This document shows, piece by piece, positions 25,715-34,511 of a DNA stretch of 64,000 nt. This DNA is from Bacteroidota bacterium (lineage in GTDB: Bacteria; Bacteroidota; Bacteroidia; Chitinophagales; Chitinophagaceae), in assembly GCA_016715505.1 (NCBI GenBank), contig JADJZY010000034.1, positions 186,001 through 250,000 on the forward strand. Direction: 5' to 3'. Position numbers and translations under genes: made by a program. The notes beneath the pieces were generated by a model. That model was not told the DNA's origin. It worked only from the letters and a program-made list of their open reading frames with translations, and ran no database searches. The stretch's first letter is position 1, and every line of letters starts with the position of its first letter.

Positions 25715-26137
25715 TTATCTTAATCGTTGCAACCGTGGTATTTCCACCCGCGTTAATCGCATATCCATTGGATGTAGCATTTCCCTCCAGGTACTATGGT
25801 ATCCAACATTGAAGGAACCTCCGGCACCTACTGCAGTGTATAAATTTCCAATCGATGAAGCCGGTGGATTATTCACCCAGGTATAGTTCGCAATCGTTAA
25901 TGCCGTATTTCCGGTGGTAGAGGTATAAACCACATTCGCGGCTTGTACAGGCATGGGACCATGAAATATCGGGAAACGGGTTTCATTGGCCCAGCCACCC
26001 AATTGGGTAGATAAATTGGTGACAATAAAATCGCAGTTCTGTATCAATGAACCCTGTGGCAAAGTGGGCAATACACCCGTTGCAAATAATGCAGCTCCGG
26101 TTGGTGAAAGTGGCCGTCGGATTGGTTGTCGGTGCAA
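25715..26137 (-). CDS. T9SS-exported GEVED protein B, fragment
   Basis: A 140-codon frame (GAALFATGVLPTLPQGSLIQ...) matching the middle part of gene A. It is bounded by TTTCCCTCC at about 25786 (A has TTTCCACTCC) and by GAAAG at about 26108 (A has GAAG). Both are single-base differences in runs. It has no start of its own. Confidence 0.65.
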   Translation of the reverse strand: MHRQPIRRPLSPTGAALFATGVLPTLPQGSLIQNCDFIVTNLSTQLGGWANETRFPIFHGPMPVQAANVVYTSTTGNTALTIANYTWVNNPPASSIGNLYTAVGAGGSFNVGYHSTWREMLHPMDMRLTRVEIPRLQRLR

Positions 26138-26921
26138 TCGTTAGTACAATCGTTTGTGAATCCAATATCGGGGTGGCACAACCACTCACCGTTAATCCCT
26201 GACCAAACGGAATCATATCAAACTGACACAACTCATAATCAGGTCCGGCAGTAGGACGGAAATTGGATCGGCAAACAGGTGCAAACAATGAGTCATTGGT
26301 CAAACTACCATTCACCACACCACCTGCAGATCCTATGGTCAGTGTTGTATTCAAACAATAACTGCCGCCATCAAACATGTTTACATTATTGAACGTGAGC
26401 GTTTGCGTAGTAGCACCATAGGCATTTAAAGTACCGGAACTCAAGGTTCCAAAATAATTCACAGGACCCAATGGGCCATTCACTTCCAAGGTACAGGTTA
26501 CAGGATTGGTACTCAGGTTGATGGTATTGGATCCATAATTGGCTACCTGTACTGTCACTGTTTCATTGGCTGTAAAACAAGTCCCTGTTGGTACATTAAT
26601 GTTTTGAACTGCAGGATCATAAGGAGATGGCGTAACAATATTTACCACATAATCTTCCGTTTCGCCATATCCATAAGAGCCACAAGGCACTATTGTCGTA
26701 GCAGAACCCTGTCCACCTTCCTGATTAATCACACGCATACGCGTTGGGCCGCTCAGCGCAGTAACCGGAACCGTAAAAGTAGCGTTCACTGTTGTTGGAG
26801 GCACACAAGATAAACCAGCGGTACCTGAAAAATAAACCTCTTCACCCGGATCGGTAAACACAGTGTTTTGATTGTAATCGATATAAATTTTAAAAAGCGT
26901 TGATAAAATTAAATGTACCAC
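25983..26921 (-). CDS. T9SS-exported GEVED protein B, GEVED-domain fragment
   Basis: A 312-codon frame with the second GEVED domain (IYIDYNQNTVFTDPGEEVYF...GYGETEDYVVNIVTPSPYDP) and the following NYGSNTINL domain. It is intact across 26300-26500, where gene A is broken twice. The upstream frame is lost at 26893 (A5 in B, A4 in A) and the downstream frame at 26108. Belongs to 23861-27993. Confidence 0.72.
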   Translation of the reverse strand: MVHLILSTLFKIYIDYNQNTVFTDPGEEVYFSGTAGLSCVPPTTVNATFTVPVTALSGPTRMRVINQEGGQGSATTIVPCGSYGYGETEDYVVNIVTPSPYDPAVQNINVPTGTCFTANETVTVQVANYGSNTINLSTNPVTCTLEVNGPLGPVNYFGTLSSGTLNAYGATTQTLTFNNVNMFDGGSYCLNTTLTIGSAGGVVNGSLTNDSLFAPVCRSNFRPTAGPDYELCQFDMIPFGQGLTVSGCATPILDSQTIVLTIAPTTNPTATFTNRSCIICNGCIAHFATGFIDTELRFYCHQFIYPIGWLGQ

Positions 26922-27068
26922 AAGAGCCTACCGTTAAGTTGGCCGTTTGGGCAAGACCTTTGTATAAAATTGGATAAGGTGTACAGGAAGTGAAATTCGA
27001 ATACAAACTCGCCGTACCCGTGCCGGTACAAGCAGTACCGCTTAAGCTGGAGCAGGTAGTTGTATTAT

Positions 27069-27374
27069 TCAGGTACCGATGGTCACATTGGTGATTTCTT
27101 CATCCGCTGTAAAAGTAGCCGCTGATGTATTACAATAACAAGGTGAGGTTGGAGAGAATGGTTGTACAATTACAGGACCTGCAACAGTAGCAGTATCCAA
27201 ACCGCCACTATTTTGACAGGTTACTACACACGTGTAATAGGTGGTAGAACCTGCTGGTGGAGTATACATGATAGATGTTGAATTGCTACCAGGAATAGGC
27301 ACCCATGGACCATTCGGAGTTGTCGAGCGCCACCATTGGAAGAACAAATTACCAGCGGCGGTAACACCTGTCAA
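27069..27374 (-). CDS. T9SS-exported GEVED protein B, Ig-like fragment
   Basis: A 101-codon frame with the Ig-like segment (NLFFQWWRSTTPNGPWVPIP, TTYYTCVVTCQNSGGLDTAT). It ends where CAGGTACC at about 27071 is one G shorter than CAGGGTACC in gene A. The upstream border is an in-frame TGA replacing the TGT (Cys) codon of NPCPG at about 27397, a substitution rather than an indel. Confidence 0.65.
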   Translation of the reverse strand: MTGVTAAGNLFFQWWRSTTPNGPWVPIPGSNSTSIMYTPPAGSTTYYTCVVTCQNSGGLDTATVAGPVIVQPFSPTSPCYCNTSAATFTADEEITNVTIGT

Positions 27375-27398
27375 ATTGAGTGATACGGGTACCCCCGG

Positions 27399-27749
27399 TC
27401 AAGGATTGGTTGGTGAAGCTGTGGCTGTTCCTGCCACCGGAACGCCTGAACAAGGAGTGGTAGAAATCACCTGAAAATTATAATCCTCACATTCCCCAAA
27501 AGAAAAACCAGTTCCGCAATAATCCGTGATAGTTGGGATCGTTGCAAATCTGCAAAGTACCCTCATTCGTTTTACACCGGGTGAGGCAGAAATAGGCACA
27601 TTGATGGTGCCAGTTTGTACCGCGGTGCTTGAAGTGGTAGAAACCCAAACATCTTCACCGGGATCGGCAAAACTTTGATTATTGTTCCAATCAATCCATA
27701 TTCGAAAGCCCTGCGACCAAGCAGTGCCGGATTGAATCGAAAAATTCAC
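27399..27749 (-). CDS. T9SS-exported GEVED protein B, N-terminal GEVED fragment
   Basis: A 116-codon frame with a first GEVED domain (FRIWIDWNNNQSFADPGEDV...KRMRVLCRFAT...GFSFGECEDYNFQV) that gene A does not have; it sits where A carries its own head. It connects to the signal-peptide fragment through one extra base in a GGCCC run at about 27757. Belongs to 23861-27993. Confidence 0.7.
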   Translation of the reverse strand: MNFSIQSGTAWSQGFRIWIDWNNNQSFADPGEDVWVSTTSSTAVQTGTINVPISASPGVKRMRVLCRFATIPTITDYCGTGFSFGECEDYNFQVISTTPCSGVPVAGTATASPTNP

Positions 27750-27993
27750 TCTTTGGCCCTTGCAATTGCGAAACAGTCATTCCGGAATTGTAAATGTAGT
27801 TATTGGGTAAAACACCATTACAACCCGTGTTATTGTTGGTGATGTTCGAAATACCTAAAGTCGTAGAAAAATTATTGATAAAATCATTCGAAGTACAGTC
27901 AAACGTGTAGGTAGGGAAACAATATTGCCCAAACACTTTAACATTCACCGAAAAAACAATCAATAATAATAGAGGTAGTAGTCTTTTATTCAT
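27691..27993 (-). CDS. T9SS-exported GEVED protein B, signal-peptide fragment
   Basis: A 100-codon frame giving the start of protein B: signal peptide MNKRLLPLLLLIVFSVNVKVFGQ, then YCFPTYTFDCTSNDFINNFS...LGISNITNNNTGCNG, the usual opening of GEVED proteins. Authentic sequence ends at SQLQG (about 27760) and continues in the 27399-27749 frame. The complete gene would encode about 1,380 residues. Confidence 0.78.
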   Translation of the reverse strand: MNKRLLPLLLLIVFSVNVKVFGQYCFPTYTFDCTSNDFINNFSTTLGISNITNNNTGCNGVLPNNYIYNSGMTVSQLQGPKSEFFDSIRHCLVAGLSNMD

Positions 27994-28293
27994 TCTTGAA
28001 TTATTTGCTTCAAATATAACAATTAATTCATTTTTATAAACAGTTGGTTAAAATATCTCAGATAAACCCTTGTTTTGAGTGGATATGCTGACCGAATTTA
28101 CCCCCACGCTTACGAATCACGCTCCATTTGACAGATTAAAGGAACTGCAAGACGTTTAAATATCCAATCCCAAAAAAATAAACCAAAAAATCAGATATCG
28201 AAAACTACAGCTTATTTCTGCGAGCGCAAAGAAAGCATTCATAACAAAGACCCTGACGATTTGGGTTTTTTCTGATTATGTCTATCTTTGCAC
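27994..28293. other. Divergent intergenic region before guaB
   Basis: About 300 bp between T9SS protein B (minus) and guaB (plus). It is AT-rich with no open frame of note. The guaB promoter occupies the right end (28260-28290). A TTTACCCCCACGCTTACGAA stretch near 28099 is reminiscent of insertion-sequence ends, but has no partner repeat nearby. Confidence 0.4.
28260..28290 (+). promoter_or_regulatory. Bacteroidota-type promoter of guaB
   Basis: A TTTG at 28260-28263 and TATCTTTG at 28283-28290, separated by 19 bases, match the Bacteroidota primary sigma consensus TTTG-N19-TAnnTTTG exactly. The guaB ATG begins four bases after the -7 box, so the transcript would be leaderless or nearly so. 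Confidence 0.75.
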
Positions 28294-29760
28294 ATGGCTA
28301 CAAATTCAAAGATTTTAAAAGAAGGGCTAACCTTTGATGATGTTCTCTTAGTACCTGCTTACTCGGATGTTTTACCCAGAGAAGTAAACATCCAAACCAA
28401 ACTTACCAAACAAATTCAAATTCACATTCCACTGGTTTCTGCGGCCATGGATACCGTTACTGAAGCTCAACTGGCGATTGCTTTGGCACGGGAAGGAGGC
28501 ATTGGCATTTTGCATAAAAATATGAGTATTGAAAAGCAGGCAGAACAGGTTCGAAAGGTAAAACGCAGTGAAAGTGGCCTGATCGTAGATCCTTTAACCC
28601 TTCATCCGGAGGCAACTATCGGTGAGGCTTTGGCGATGATGCGTGAAAATAAAATAGGCGGTATTCCTATTGTAGATCATCAACGCAAACTAGTTGGCAT
28701 TCTCACCAATAGAGATTTGCGTTTTGAAAAAAATCCCAAACAATTGGTTGCAGACATTATGACCAAGGATAAATTGGTGACTGCTCCTTTGGGAACCAAT
28801 TTACTGAAAGCCGAAAAAATTCTTCAGGAATATAAAATTGAAAAACTACCCATTGTTGATCGAAATCGTAAACTCATCGGCCTTATCACTTACCGCGATA
28901 TTTTACAATACAAAAGTCATCCCAATGCCAATAAAGACAGCATGGGCCGATTATTGGTGGGTGCAGCTGTTGGTATAACGCCGGACATTCTCAATCGAGT
29001 GGATGCTTTATTGATGTCTGGAGTGGATGTCATCACGCTGGATAGCGCGCATGGGCATTCCAAAGGCGTAATTGAAACCTTGAAGAAAGTAAAAAAACAT
29101 GCCAAAAATTTACCGGTTATTGCCGGCAATGTAGCTACAGGTGAAGGTGCAAAAGCATTGGTAGCAGCAGGTGCCGATGCAGTTAAGATAAGTGTTGGAC
29201 CAGGATCCATTTGTACAACTCGTATCGTGACGGGCGCAGGAGCCCCACAGTTAACGGCCATCATGGATGCTGCCGAGGCCTTGAAAAAGTCAGGGGTTCC
29301 GGTAATAGCCGATGGAGGTATCCGATATACCGGCGACATGGTGAAAGCCCTGGCAGCCGGGGCATCATCCGTCATGGCAGGTTCTGTCTTTGCAGGCGTT
29401 GAAGAAAGCCCGGGAGAAACGATCATTTTTGAAGGTCGTAAATTTAAATCTTACCGGGGTATGGGAAGCATTGAAGCGATGCAGGAAGGTAGTAAGGATC
29501 GTTACTTTCAGGATGTGGAGGATGATATCAAAAAATTAGTCCTTGAAGGTATTGTCGGTCGGGTTCCGTTTAAAGGCACTTTGAATGAAGTGGTGCATCA
29601 GTTTATTGGAGGATTACGTGCCGGAATGGGGTATTGCGGTGCGAAAGACATTCCAACCCTTCAAAAGGCCCAATTCGTGCGAATGACCAATGCGGGTATG
29701 CGTGAGAGTCATGCCCATGATGTTGTAGTCACCAAAGAATCTCCGAATTATTCACGTTAA
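28294..29760 (+). CDS. guaB: IMP dehydrogenase
   Basis: A 488-residue enzyme of normal length that oxidises IMP to XMP with NAD+, the committed step of guanine nucleotide synthesis. Visible features: N-terminal GLTFDDVLLVPAYSDVLPRE, a CBS-domain pair (about 95-205), the active-site Cys loop GPGSICTTRIVTG, the phosphate-binding DGGIRYTGDM and the flap YRGMGSIEAM. The ATG at 28294 is preferred; the TTG two codons upstream lies inside the -7 promoter box. The next gene begins 41 bp downstream. Confidence 0.97.
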   Translation: MATNSKILKEGLTFDDVLLVPAYSDVLPREVNIQTKLTKQIQIHIPLVSAAMDTVTEAQLAIALAREGGIGILHKNMSIEKQAEQVRKVKRSESGLIVDPLTLHPEATIGEALAMMRENKIGGIPIVDHQRKLVGILTNRDLRFEKNPKQLVADIMTKDKLVTAPLGTNLLKAEKILQEYKIEKLPIVDRNRKLIGLITYRDILQYKSHPNANKDSMGRLLVGAAVGITPDILNRVDALLMSGVDVITLDSAHGHSKGVIETLKKVKKHAKNLPVIAGNVATGEGAKALVAAGADAVKISVGPGSICTTRIVTGAGAPQLTAIMDAAEALKKSGVPVIADGGIRYTGDMVKALAAGASSVMAGSVFAGVEESPGETIIFEGRKFKSYRGMGSIEAMQEGSKDRYFQDVEDDIKKLVLEGIVGRVPFKGTLNEVVHQFIGGLRAGMGYCGAKDIPTLQKAQFVRMTNAGMRESHAHDVVVTKESPNYSR

Positions 29761-29801
29761 ATCATCTGCTAAAACAGGAGATTAAACTATCTTAGCCACT
29801 T

Positions 29802-30995
29802 ATGCAGGTCCGTATTTTAACAGCCTGGAGGTGGTTATTCCTCTTTCTAATTTGTTCCGTTTCGTTGCCGGCATCCGGCAGTTTAACCGTTTATCCATGT
29901 GGTCTTCAAATCTCAATACTGACTTGTGGGCCAGGTGCAGATTTGTATTCGATATATGGACATAGTGCCATCAGAATTCTGGATAGTTGTCAACAAACCG
30001 ATATAGTTTACAACTATGGAACTTTTAGTTTTAGCGATCCTGATTTTTACTTAAAATTCACCCGCGGCAAACTGGATTATTACCTGGGCACGGAAAGTTT
30101 CCCGGGCTTTATGGCACAGTATCAGGAAGAAGGTAGAAGAGTTGATGAACAAATTTTGCTTTTATCGGCAGAAGAAGCCATACAGATTAGAGATTTTTTG
30201 GTCAATAATGCTCTACCCGCGAATCGCAATTACCGCTACGACTTTTTATTCGACAATTGCTCTACACGAATCAGGGATATCTTTTCCAATTTATTCAAAG
30301 ATCAATTTGTTTATGGTATTGCGATGCAGGATGATAGCATTTCATTTCGTACGCTTTTGAATCATTATGAAAGAAATTTACATTGGGAGCGGGTTGGCAT
30401 CAATTTATTAATGAGCGATATTGTGGATAGGCTCATGAAATCGAATGAATCCATGTTTCTGCCCGACTATTTACAAAAAGGATTTGCGACCGCGCGCCTC
30501 AATGGTCGTTTTATTGTGGGAAGTTCAAAAAATCTCTTGCCCAATCGATGGGAGCCTCATGCATCCAAAAACGAACCCTTATTTTTCTTTCTTCTATTTG
30601 CTGCCGCATATTTTTTATTAAGCCGATTAAAGACGCTCAAATCAGGTATGATTTATTTAGATTCCGCTTTGTTTTTAATAGCGGGCTTATTAGGCCTACT
30701 CATGTTGTTTATGTGGTTTGGTACTGACCATAAAGTTTGTGCATGGAATCGAAATTTATTTTGGGCCTTCCCCTTGCACCTGATTTTTGCCGGAATGCTT
30801 ACATTTAAATCTGATAAGGTAAGCACCTATGCCCGCTCTGCATCCTGGTTAATCACCCTTTCTCTGATCTATCAGTTCTTTGCCCAACAAAAATTTGATA
30901 TCGAAATCCTGCCTCTCATCCTGATTATTTGGCTGCGACTCAGATATTACGCAGGAGCATTCAAATGGCAGGCTGCACAAATATTTACAAGATGA
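29802..30995 (+). CDS. DUF4105 (Lnb N-terminal periplasmic domain) membrane protein
   Basis: A 397-residue protein with a signal segment (residues 8-26), a periplasmic DUF4105 domain (about 30-240) and four to five membrane helices at the C-terminus (about 258-275, 283-305, 313-335, 343-360). Within DUF4105 the key pieces are CGPGADLYSIYGHSAIRI, with the conserved His, and YDFLFDNCSTRIRDI, with the conserved Asn-Cys. This family has been linked to lipoprotein N-acylation (Lnb) in Bacteroides, with a Cys/His catalytic pair; I infer the same possible role here. It overlaps the following hydrolase gene by 4 bp. Confidence 0.82.
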   Translation: MQVRILTAWRWLFLFLICSVSLPASGSLTVYPCGLQISILTCGPGADLYSIYGHSAIRILDSCQQTDIVYNYGTFSFSDPDFYLKFTRGKLDYYLGTESFPGFMAQYQEEGRRVDEQILLLSAEEAIQIRDFLVNNALPANRNYRYDFLFDNCSTRIRDIFSNLFKDQFVYGIAMQDDSISFRTLLNHYERNLHWERVGINLLMSDIVDRLMKSNESMFLPDYLQKGFATARLNGRFIVGSSKNLLPNRWEPHASKNEPLFFFLLFAAAYFLLSRLKTLKSGMIYLDSALFLIAGLLGLLMLFMWFGTDHKVCAWNRNLFWAFPLHLIFAGMLTFKSDKVSTYARSASWLITLSLIYQFFAQQKFDIEILPLILIIWLRLRYYAGAFKWQAAQIFTR

Positions 30996-31789
30996 ATGAT
31001 TTGAAAAATAAAACAAGCCCGGATAACCTGATGTATTCGGATGAGGGTAATGGGCCAGTGGTATTCTTATTACATGGTTTTGGAGAAGATAGCCGCATAT
31101 GGAAATATCTCATCCCGGAATTAGTCGGAACATATCGGGTCATATCACCTGATTGGCCGGGGTGTGGACAATCATCCACAGCCGAAACCGTCGGTTCAAT
31201 TGAGCAGATGGCCGATTTTGTAAAAAATATTATGGCTGTGGAAAATATTGAAGGCGCTGCTATTTTAGGGCATTCCATGGGAGGGTATACCGCCATGGCT
31301 TTTGCAAAAAAATATCCCGAAGCCTTGAAAGCGATCGGAATGATTCATTCATCCGCTTTGGCAGATGATGAACAAAAAAAAGAAAACCGACGTAAATCCA
31401 TCCGCCTTATGCTGGATGGTGGCAAGGAAATTTTTCTCAAAGCCATGATTCCCAATTTATATGCTCAAAGAGCGGTAATTGCAGGCATACCTGAACAAGA
31501 AGGGCACCTAACAATGGCGATGCAAATTTCGTCTACTCATTTAGCGGCCTATTATCAAGCAATGATAGAACGTGAAGACACGACTGAAGTATTAAAGAAA
31601 TGCTTCGCGCCGGTTTTGTTTATCATCGGAAGAGAAGATCAGGCAGCGCCATTGGTGCAGGTAATGCCCCAAACGCATTTGGCAACGATTAATGATGTTC
31701 ACATCCTCGAAGAAACAGGTCATACCGGTATGTTTGAAGCAAAAGATGAGATAAAGACTATAATTAATAGGTTTCTGAAATACGTTTAG
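30992..31789 (+). CDS. Alpha/beta hydrolase
   Basis: A 265-residue alpha/beta hydrolase. HGFGEDSRIWKYL holds the oxyanion hole, GHSMGGYTAM the nucleophile Ser, IIGREDQAAP the acid, and ETGHTGMFE the His. The start MNDLKNKTSP at 30992 overlaps the stop of the DUF4105 gene (ATGA), showing an operon. The longer upstream frame overlaps that gene deeply and is rejected. Substrate is unknown; relatives are often annotated as esterases or proline iminopeptidase-like. Confidence 0.88.
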   Translation: MNDLKNKTSPDNLMYSDEGNGPVVFLLHGFGEDSRIWKYLIPELVGTYRVISPDWPGCGQSSTAETVGSIEQMADFVKNIMAVENIEGAAILGHSMGGYTAMAFAKKYPEALKAIGMIHSSALADDEQKKENRRKSIRLMLDGGKEIFLKAMIPNLYAQRAVIAGIPEQEGHLTMAMQISSTHLAAYYQAMIEREDTTEVLKKCFAPVLFIIGREDQAAPLVQVMPQTHLATINDVHILEETGHTGMFEAKDEIKTIINRFLKYV

Positions 31790-31815
31790 CAGCCAAAATC
31801 CGTTAATTTTACAAA

Positions 31816-31995
31816 GTGAAAAATTTCCTGATCATATTCCTCCTCCTCTCTCCTTTCGCGATGAAGGCTTCCCACATCGTTGGCGGGGAGGTGACTTATA
31901 TCTGTTTGGGAAACAATGTTTATGAATTCACTATTAATATTTATCGCGACTGCCTGCCTCCACAAGTATGGGTGGTGGAAACCCGGCTGCCCTAG
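31816..31995 (+). CDS. PKD/T9SS type B protein, N-terminal fragment
   Basis: From a GTG at 31816 this 59-codon frame gives a signal peptide (VKNFLIIFLLLSPFAMKAS) and the start HIVGGEVTYICLGNNVYEFT, the standard opening of Bacteroidota gliding/T9SS surface proteins. After YRDCLP the frame is lost and MGGGNPAALDSDDPAF continues in the frame at 31968. Adding one C to the CC of CTGCCTCC (about 31954) gives a smooth YRDCLPSTSMGGGNP. The start of the 31968-33725 gene. Confidence 0.72.
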   Translation: MKNFLIIFLLLSPFAMKASHIVGGEVTYICLGNNVYEFTINIYRDCLPPQVWVVETRLP

Positions 31996-33725
31996 ACTCC
32001 GATGATCCGGCATTTATTTCCATTTATAATAATAATTTCTTTTTCTCCTTCGACTCAATATACGCTGTAAGTAGCATCAAAGTTCCGGTTAACTTTTCTA
32101 ATGATTGTATCAACAATCCGCCCAATACTTGTATAAATCGACTACAGTTTAAATTAACCAAATATCTTCCTCCCAGCAATAATGCGTATCAACTAGTTTA
32201 TCAACGTTGTTGCCGAAATGAAACGATCAATAATATCGTGAACCCTGGCACTACCGGAGCAACTTATTCATGCACCATTCCACCGGGAACTTGTAACAAC
32301 AGTGCCTCATTCATCAATTTCCCTCCACAAATTATTTGTGTCAATAACCCTTTCATTTACGATCATGGTGCTTTTGATGCCGATGGAGATTCTCTGTCAT
32401 ACGAGTTTTGCCCTTCATTAAAAGGCGGTGATCCGAACGACCCTAAACCGATTTCTATTGGTGGTTTTATCCCACCTATTACTTCAGTCAATTACCGTTC
32501 ACCTTTCACTGCCTTAATCCCGATGGGTGGAAATCCTATTCTTCAAATCGATCCTGTTACAGGGGTAATCACAGGAACACCAAATATTCAAGGTCGATTT
32601 GTTGTTGCGGTTTGTTGTAAGGAATGGCGAAATGGAGTTGTTATTAATACAGTTACCAGAGAATTTCAGTTTGTGGTGACTAACTGCTCCAAAGCTGTTG
32701 TCGCCAGTATTCCACAATATTCTGAGCTTCCAAATACCTATGTGGTCAATTGTAAAAACTATACCGTCAATTTCGTAAATCAGAGTACAGGTGGTTTTAA
32801 ATATTTCTGGGATTTTGGGGTTGAAGGTATTACCACTGACACTTCTTCGCTTTTTCAACCAAGTTATGTTTATCCGGACACAGGCACCTATGTGGTCAAA
32901 CTCATGGTCAACGCCGGAACTACTTGCCCGGATAGTATCAGCAGAATTGTAAAAGTTTATCCAATATTTGATGCTGACTTTACCTACAAAGGAAGTCTCT
33001 GCCCCAATGAACCGATTCTTTTCAATGATGAATCCAGTGCAACGTTTAACCCAATCAATTTTTGGAGTTGGAATTTCGGAGATGGCCAAATCAGTACCGA
33101 ACAAAATCCAACGCATGCCTACGCCAATGTAAGTAACAACTATCAGGTCACATTGATTGCGGGCACATCTTATGGGTGCCGGGATACGGCTTCGGAAATC
33201 CTGACAATATCCGGCGTGAACATTTTTGCCGGAAATGATACGGTCATTGTTAAAGAAAATACGATTCAGTTTCAGGGAAGCGGTGCGGTGGATTATTTTT
33301 GGAACCCGTCATCTTTTCTAAGTAATGCCAATATTTCCAACCCGACGGCCTATTATCCGGATAGCGGAAGATACACATATATTTTACAAGGCACCACTGC
33401 CAATGGATGTATTGGATATGATACCATGAACGTGATTGTCGCAACCGGTCCTTATGTAAGTGTTCCCAATGCGTTCACTCCAAACAGCGATGGCAATAAT
33501 GATATTTTCCGAATACTGGCAGCAGGTTATCGCAAGCTCAATAGCTTTAAAATTTTTAATCGCTGGGGACAACTCATGTATGCTAGCACCGATTTTCGTA
33601 AAGGTTGGGATGGCCGTCAAAATGGACGGGATTGTGATGTGGGAACCTATTTCTGGATTCTCAATGCCACCGATTTAAATGGAGTCAACAAGACCATCAA
33701 AGGTGATGTCACCTTATTGCGTTAA
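31968..33725 (+). CDS. PKD-domain protein with T9SS type B sorting domain
   Basis: A 585-codon frame making up most of a surface protein of about 636 residues. After an N-terminal beta domain with a Cys-rich stretch (YQRCCRNETINNI) it has two PKD domains (about 270-330 with FWDFGVEGIT, and 335-420 with SWNFGDGQISTEQNPTHAY) and a C-terminal gliding-motility/type B sorting domain (VPNAFTPNSDGNNDIF...IFNRWGQLMY...WDGRQNG...GTYFWIL...KGDVTLLR). Such proteins are exported by T9SS to the outer surface. The upstream part is in the fragment at 31816. Confidence 0.88.
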   Translation: MGGGNPAALDSDDPAFISIYNNNFFFSFDSIYAVSSIKVPVNFSNDCINNPPNTCINRLQFKLTKYLPPSNNAYQLVYQRCCRNETINNIVNPGTTGATYSCTIPPGTCNNSASFINFPPQIICVNNPFIYDHGAFDADGDSLSYEFCPSLKGGDPNDPKPISIGGFIPPITSVNYRSPFTALIPMGGNPILQIDPVTGVITGTPNIQGRFVVAVCCKEWRNGVVINTVTREFQFVVTNCSKAVVASIPQYSELPNTYVVNCKNYTVNFVNQSTGGFKYFWDFGVEGITTDTSSLFQPSYVYPDTGTYVVKLMVNAGTTCPDSISRIVKVYPIFDADFTYKGSLCPNEPILFNDESSATFNPINFWSWNFGDGQISTEQNPTHAYANVSNNYQVTLIAGTSYGCRDTASEILTISGVNIFAGNDTVIVKENTIQFQGSGAVDYFWNPSSFLSNANISNPTAYYPDSGRYTYILQGTTANGCIGYDTMNVIVATGPYVSVPNAFTPNSDGNNDIFRILAAGYRKLNSFKIFNRWGQLMYASTDFRKGWDGRQNGRDCDVGTYFWILNATDLNGVNKTIKGDVTLLR

Positions 33726-33734
33726 ATTTACCGC

Positions 33735-34502
33735 ATGGATAAAGTTGTTTTAATCACTGGTGCTAGTTCAGGCATTGGTAGAAGTGCGGCCTATTTGTTC
33801 GCATCCAAAGGATATCGATTAATTTTAACAGGAAGAAGGCAAGACCGTTTAATGGGCATTGCTGAAGAATTAGAAACCCAGTATCAGACGATTGTTCAAA
33901 TATTGTGTCTGGATATTCGTTCTGCTGATGAGGTGAGACAAAGATTTGCTGAGATAGATTTAAATCGTTTTCCAACCATCGATGTACTCATCAACAATGC
34001 CGGATTGGCCGCAGGATTTGGCCCCATTGACGAAGGAAAATTAGATGATTGGGACTTAATGATCGATACCAATGTAAAGGGCCTTTTATATGTGACCAAA
34101 GAAATTTCTTTACGCATGAAAAATCAAGGGTTCGGTCATATCATCAATATCGGATCCACTGCCGGCAAAGAAGTGTACCCCAATGGAAATGTGTATTGCG
34201 CCACCAAGCATGCCGTGGATGCCTTGAATCAAAGCATGCGGATTGATCTTTTGCCATATGGTATCAAAGTTACCGCTATACATCCGGGAGCATGCGAAAC
34301 TGAATTTGCACTCGTCCGTTTCAAAGGGGATACAGAAAAAGCAAAAGCAGTTTATGACGGGTTTACGCCACTGTATCCTGACGACATTGCTCAAACCATT
34401 TTATATGTGGCAGAATTGCCTCCAAATGTTTGCATCAACGATTTAACAATGACTTGTTTATCACAAGCCAATGCAAATCATATGCTCAGGAAAAAATCAT
34501 AA
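33735..34502 (+). CDS. SDR family NAD(P)-dependent oxidoreductase
   Basis: A 255-residue classical short-chain dehydrogenase. TGASSGIGRSAA binds the cofactor, INNAGLAAG is the NNAG motif, and the catalytic set is Ser in INIGSTAGKEV with YCATKHA (Tyr-x-x-x-Lys). It resembles the YdfG group of NADP+-dependent 3-hydroxy acid/serine dehydrogenases. An Arg after the first strand (TGRRQDR) suggests NADP preference. It starts 9 bp after the PKD gene and its stop TAA overlaps the -7 promoter box of the next gene. Confidence 0.92.
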   Translation: MDKVVLITGASSGIGRSAAYLFASKGYRLILTGRRQDRLMGIAEELETQYQTIVQILCLDIRSADEVRQRFAEIDLNRFPTIDVLINNAGLAAGFGPIDEGKLDDWDLMIDTNVKGLLYVTKEISLRMKNQGFGHIINIGSTAGKEVYPNGNVYCATKHAVDALNQSMRIDLLPYGIKVTAIHPGACETEFALVRFKGDTEKAKAVYDGFTPLYPDDIAQTILYVAELPPNVCINDLTMTCLSQANANHMLRKKS

Positions 34503-34507
34503 TTTTG
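34500..34507 (+). promoter_or_regulatory. -7 promoter box of the MBL-rhodanese gene
   Basis: TAATTTTG fits TAnnTTTG. It overlaps the stop codon of the SDR gene and sits five bases before the ATG at 34512. No clear TTTG lies 19 bases upstream, so it is weaker than the guaB promoter. Confidence 0.5.
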
Positions 34508-34511
34508 CCGG

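Noticed and set aside
28085..28140. Sequence reminiscent of an insertion-sequence end near TTTACCCCCACG
   Set aside because: No partner terminal repeat, transposase or target duplication in the region.
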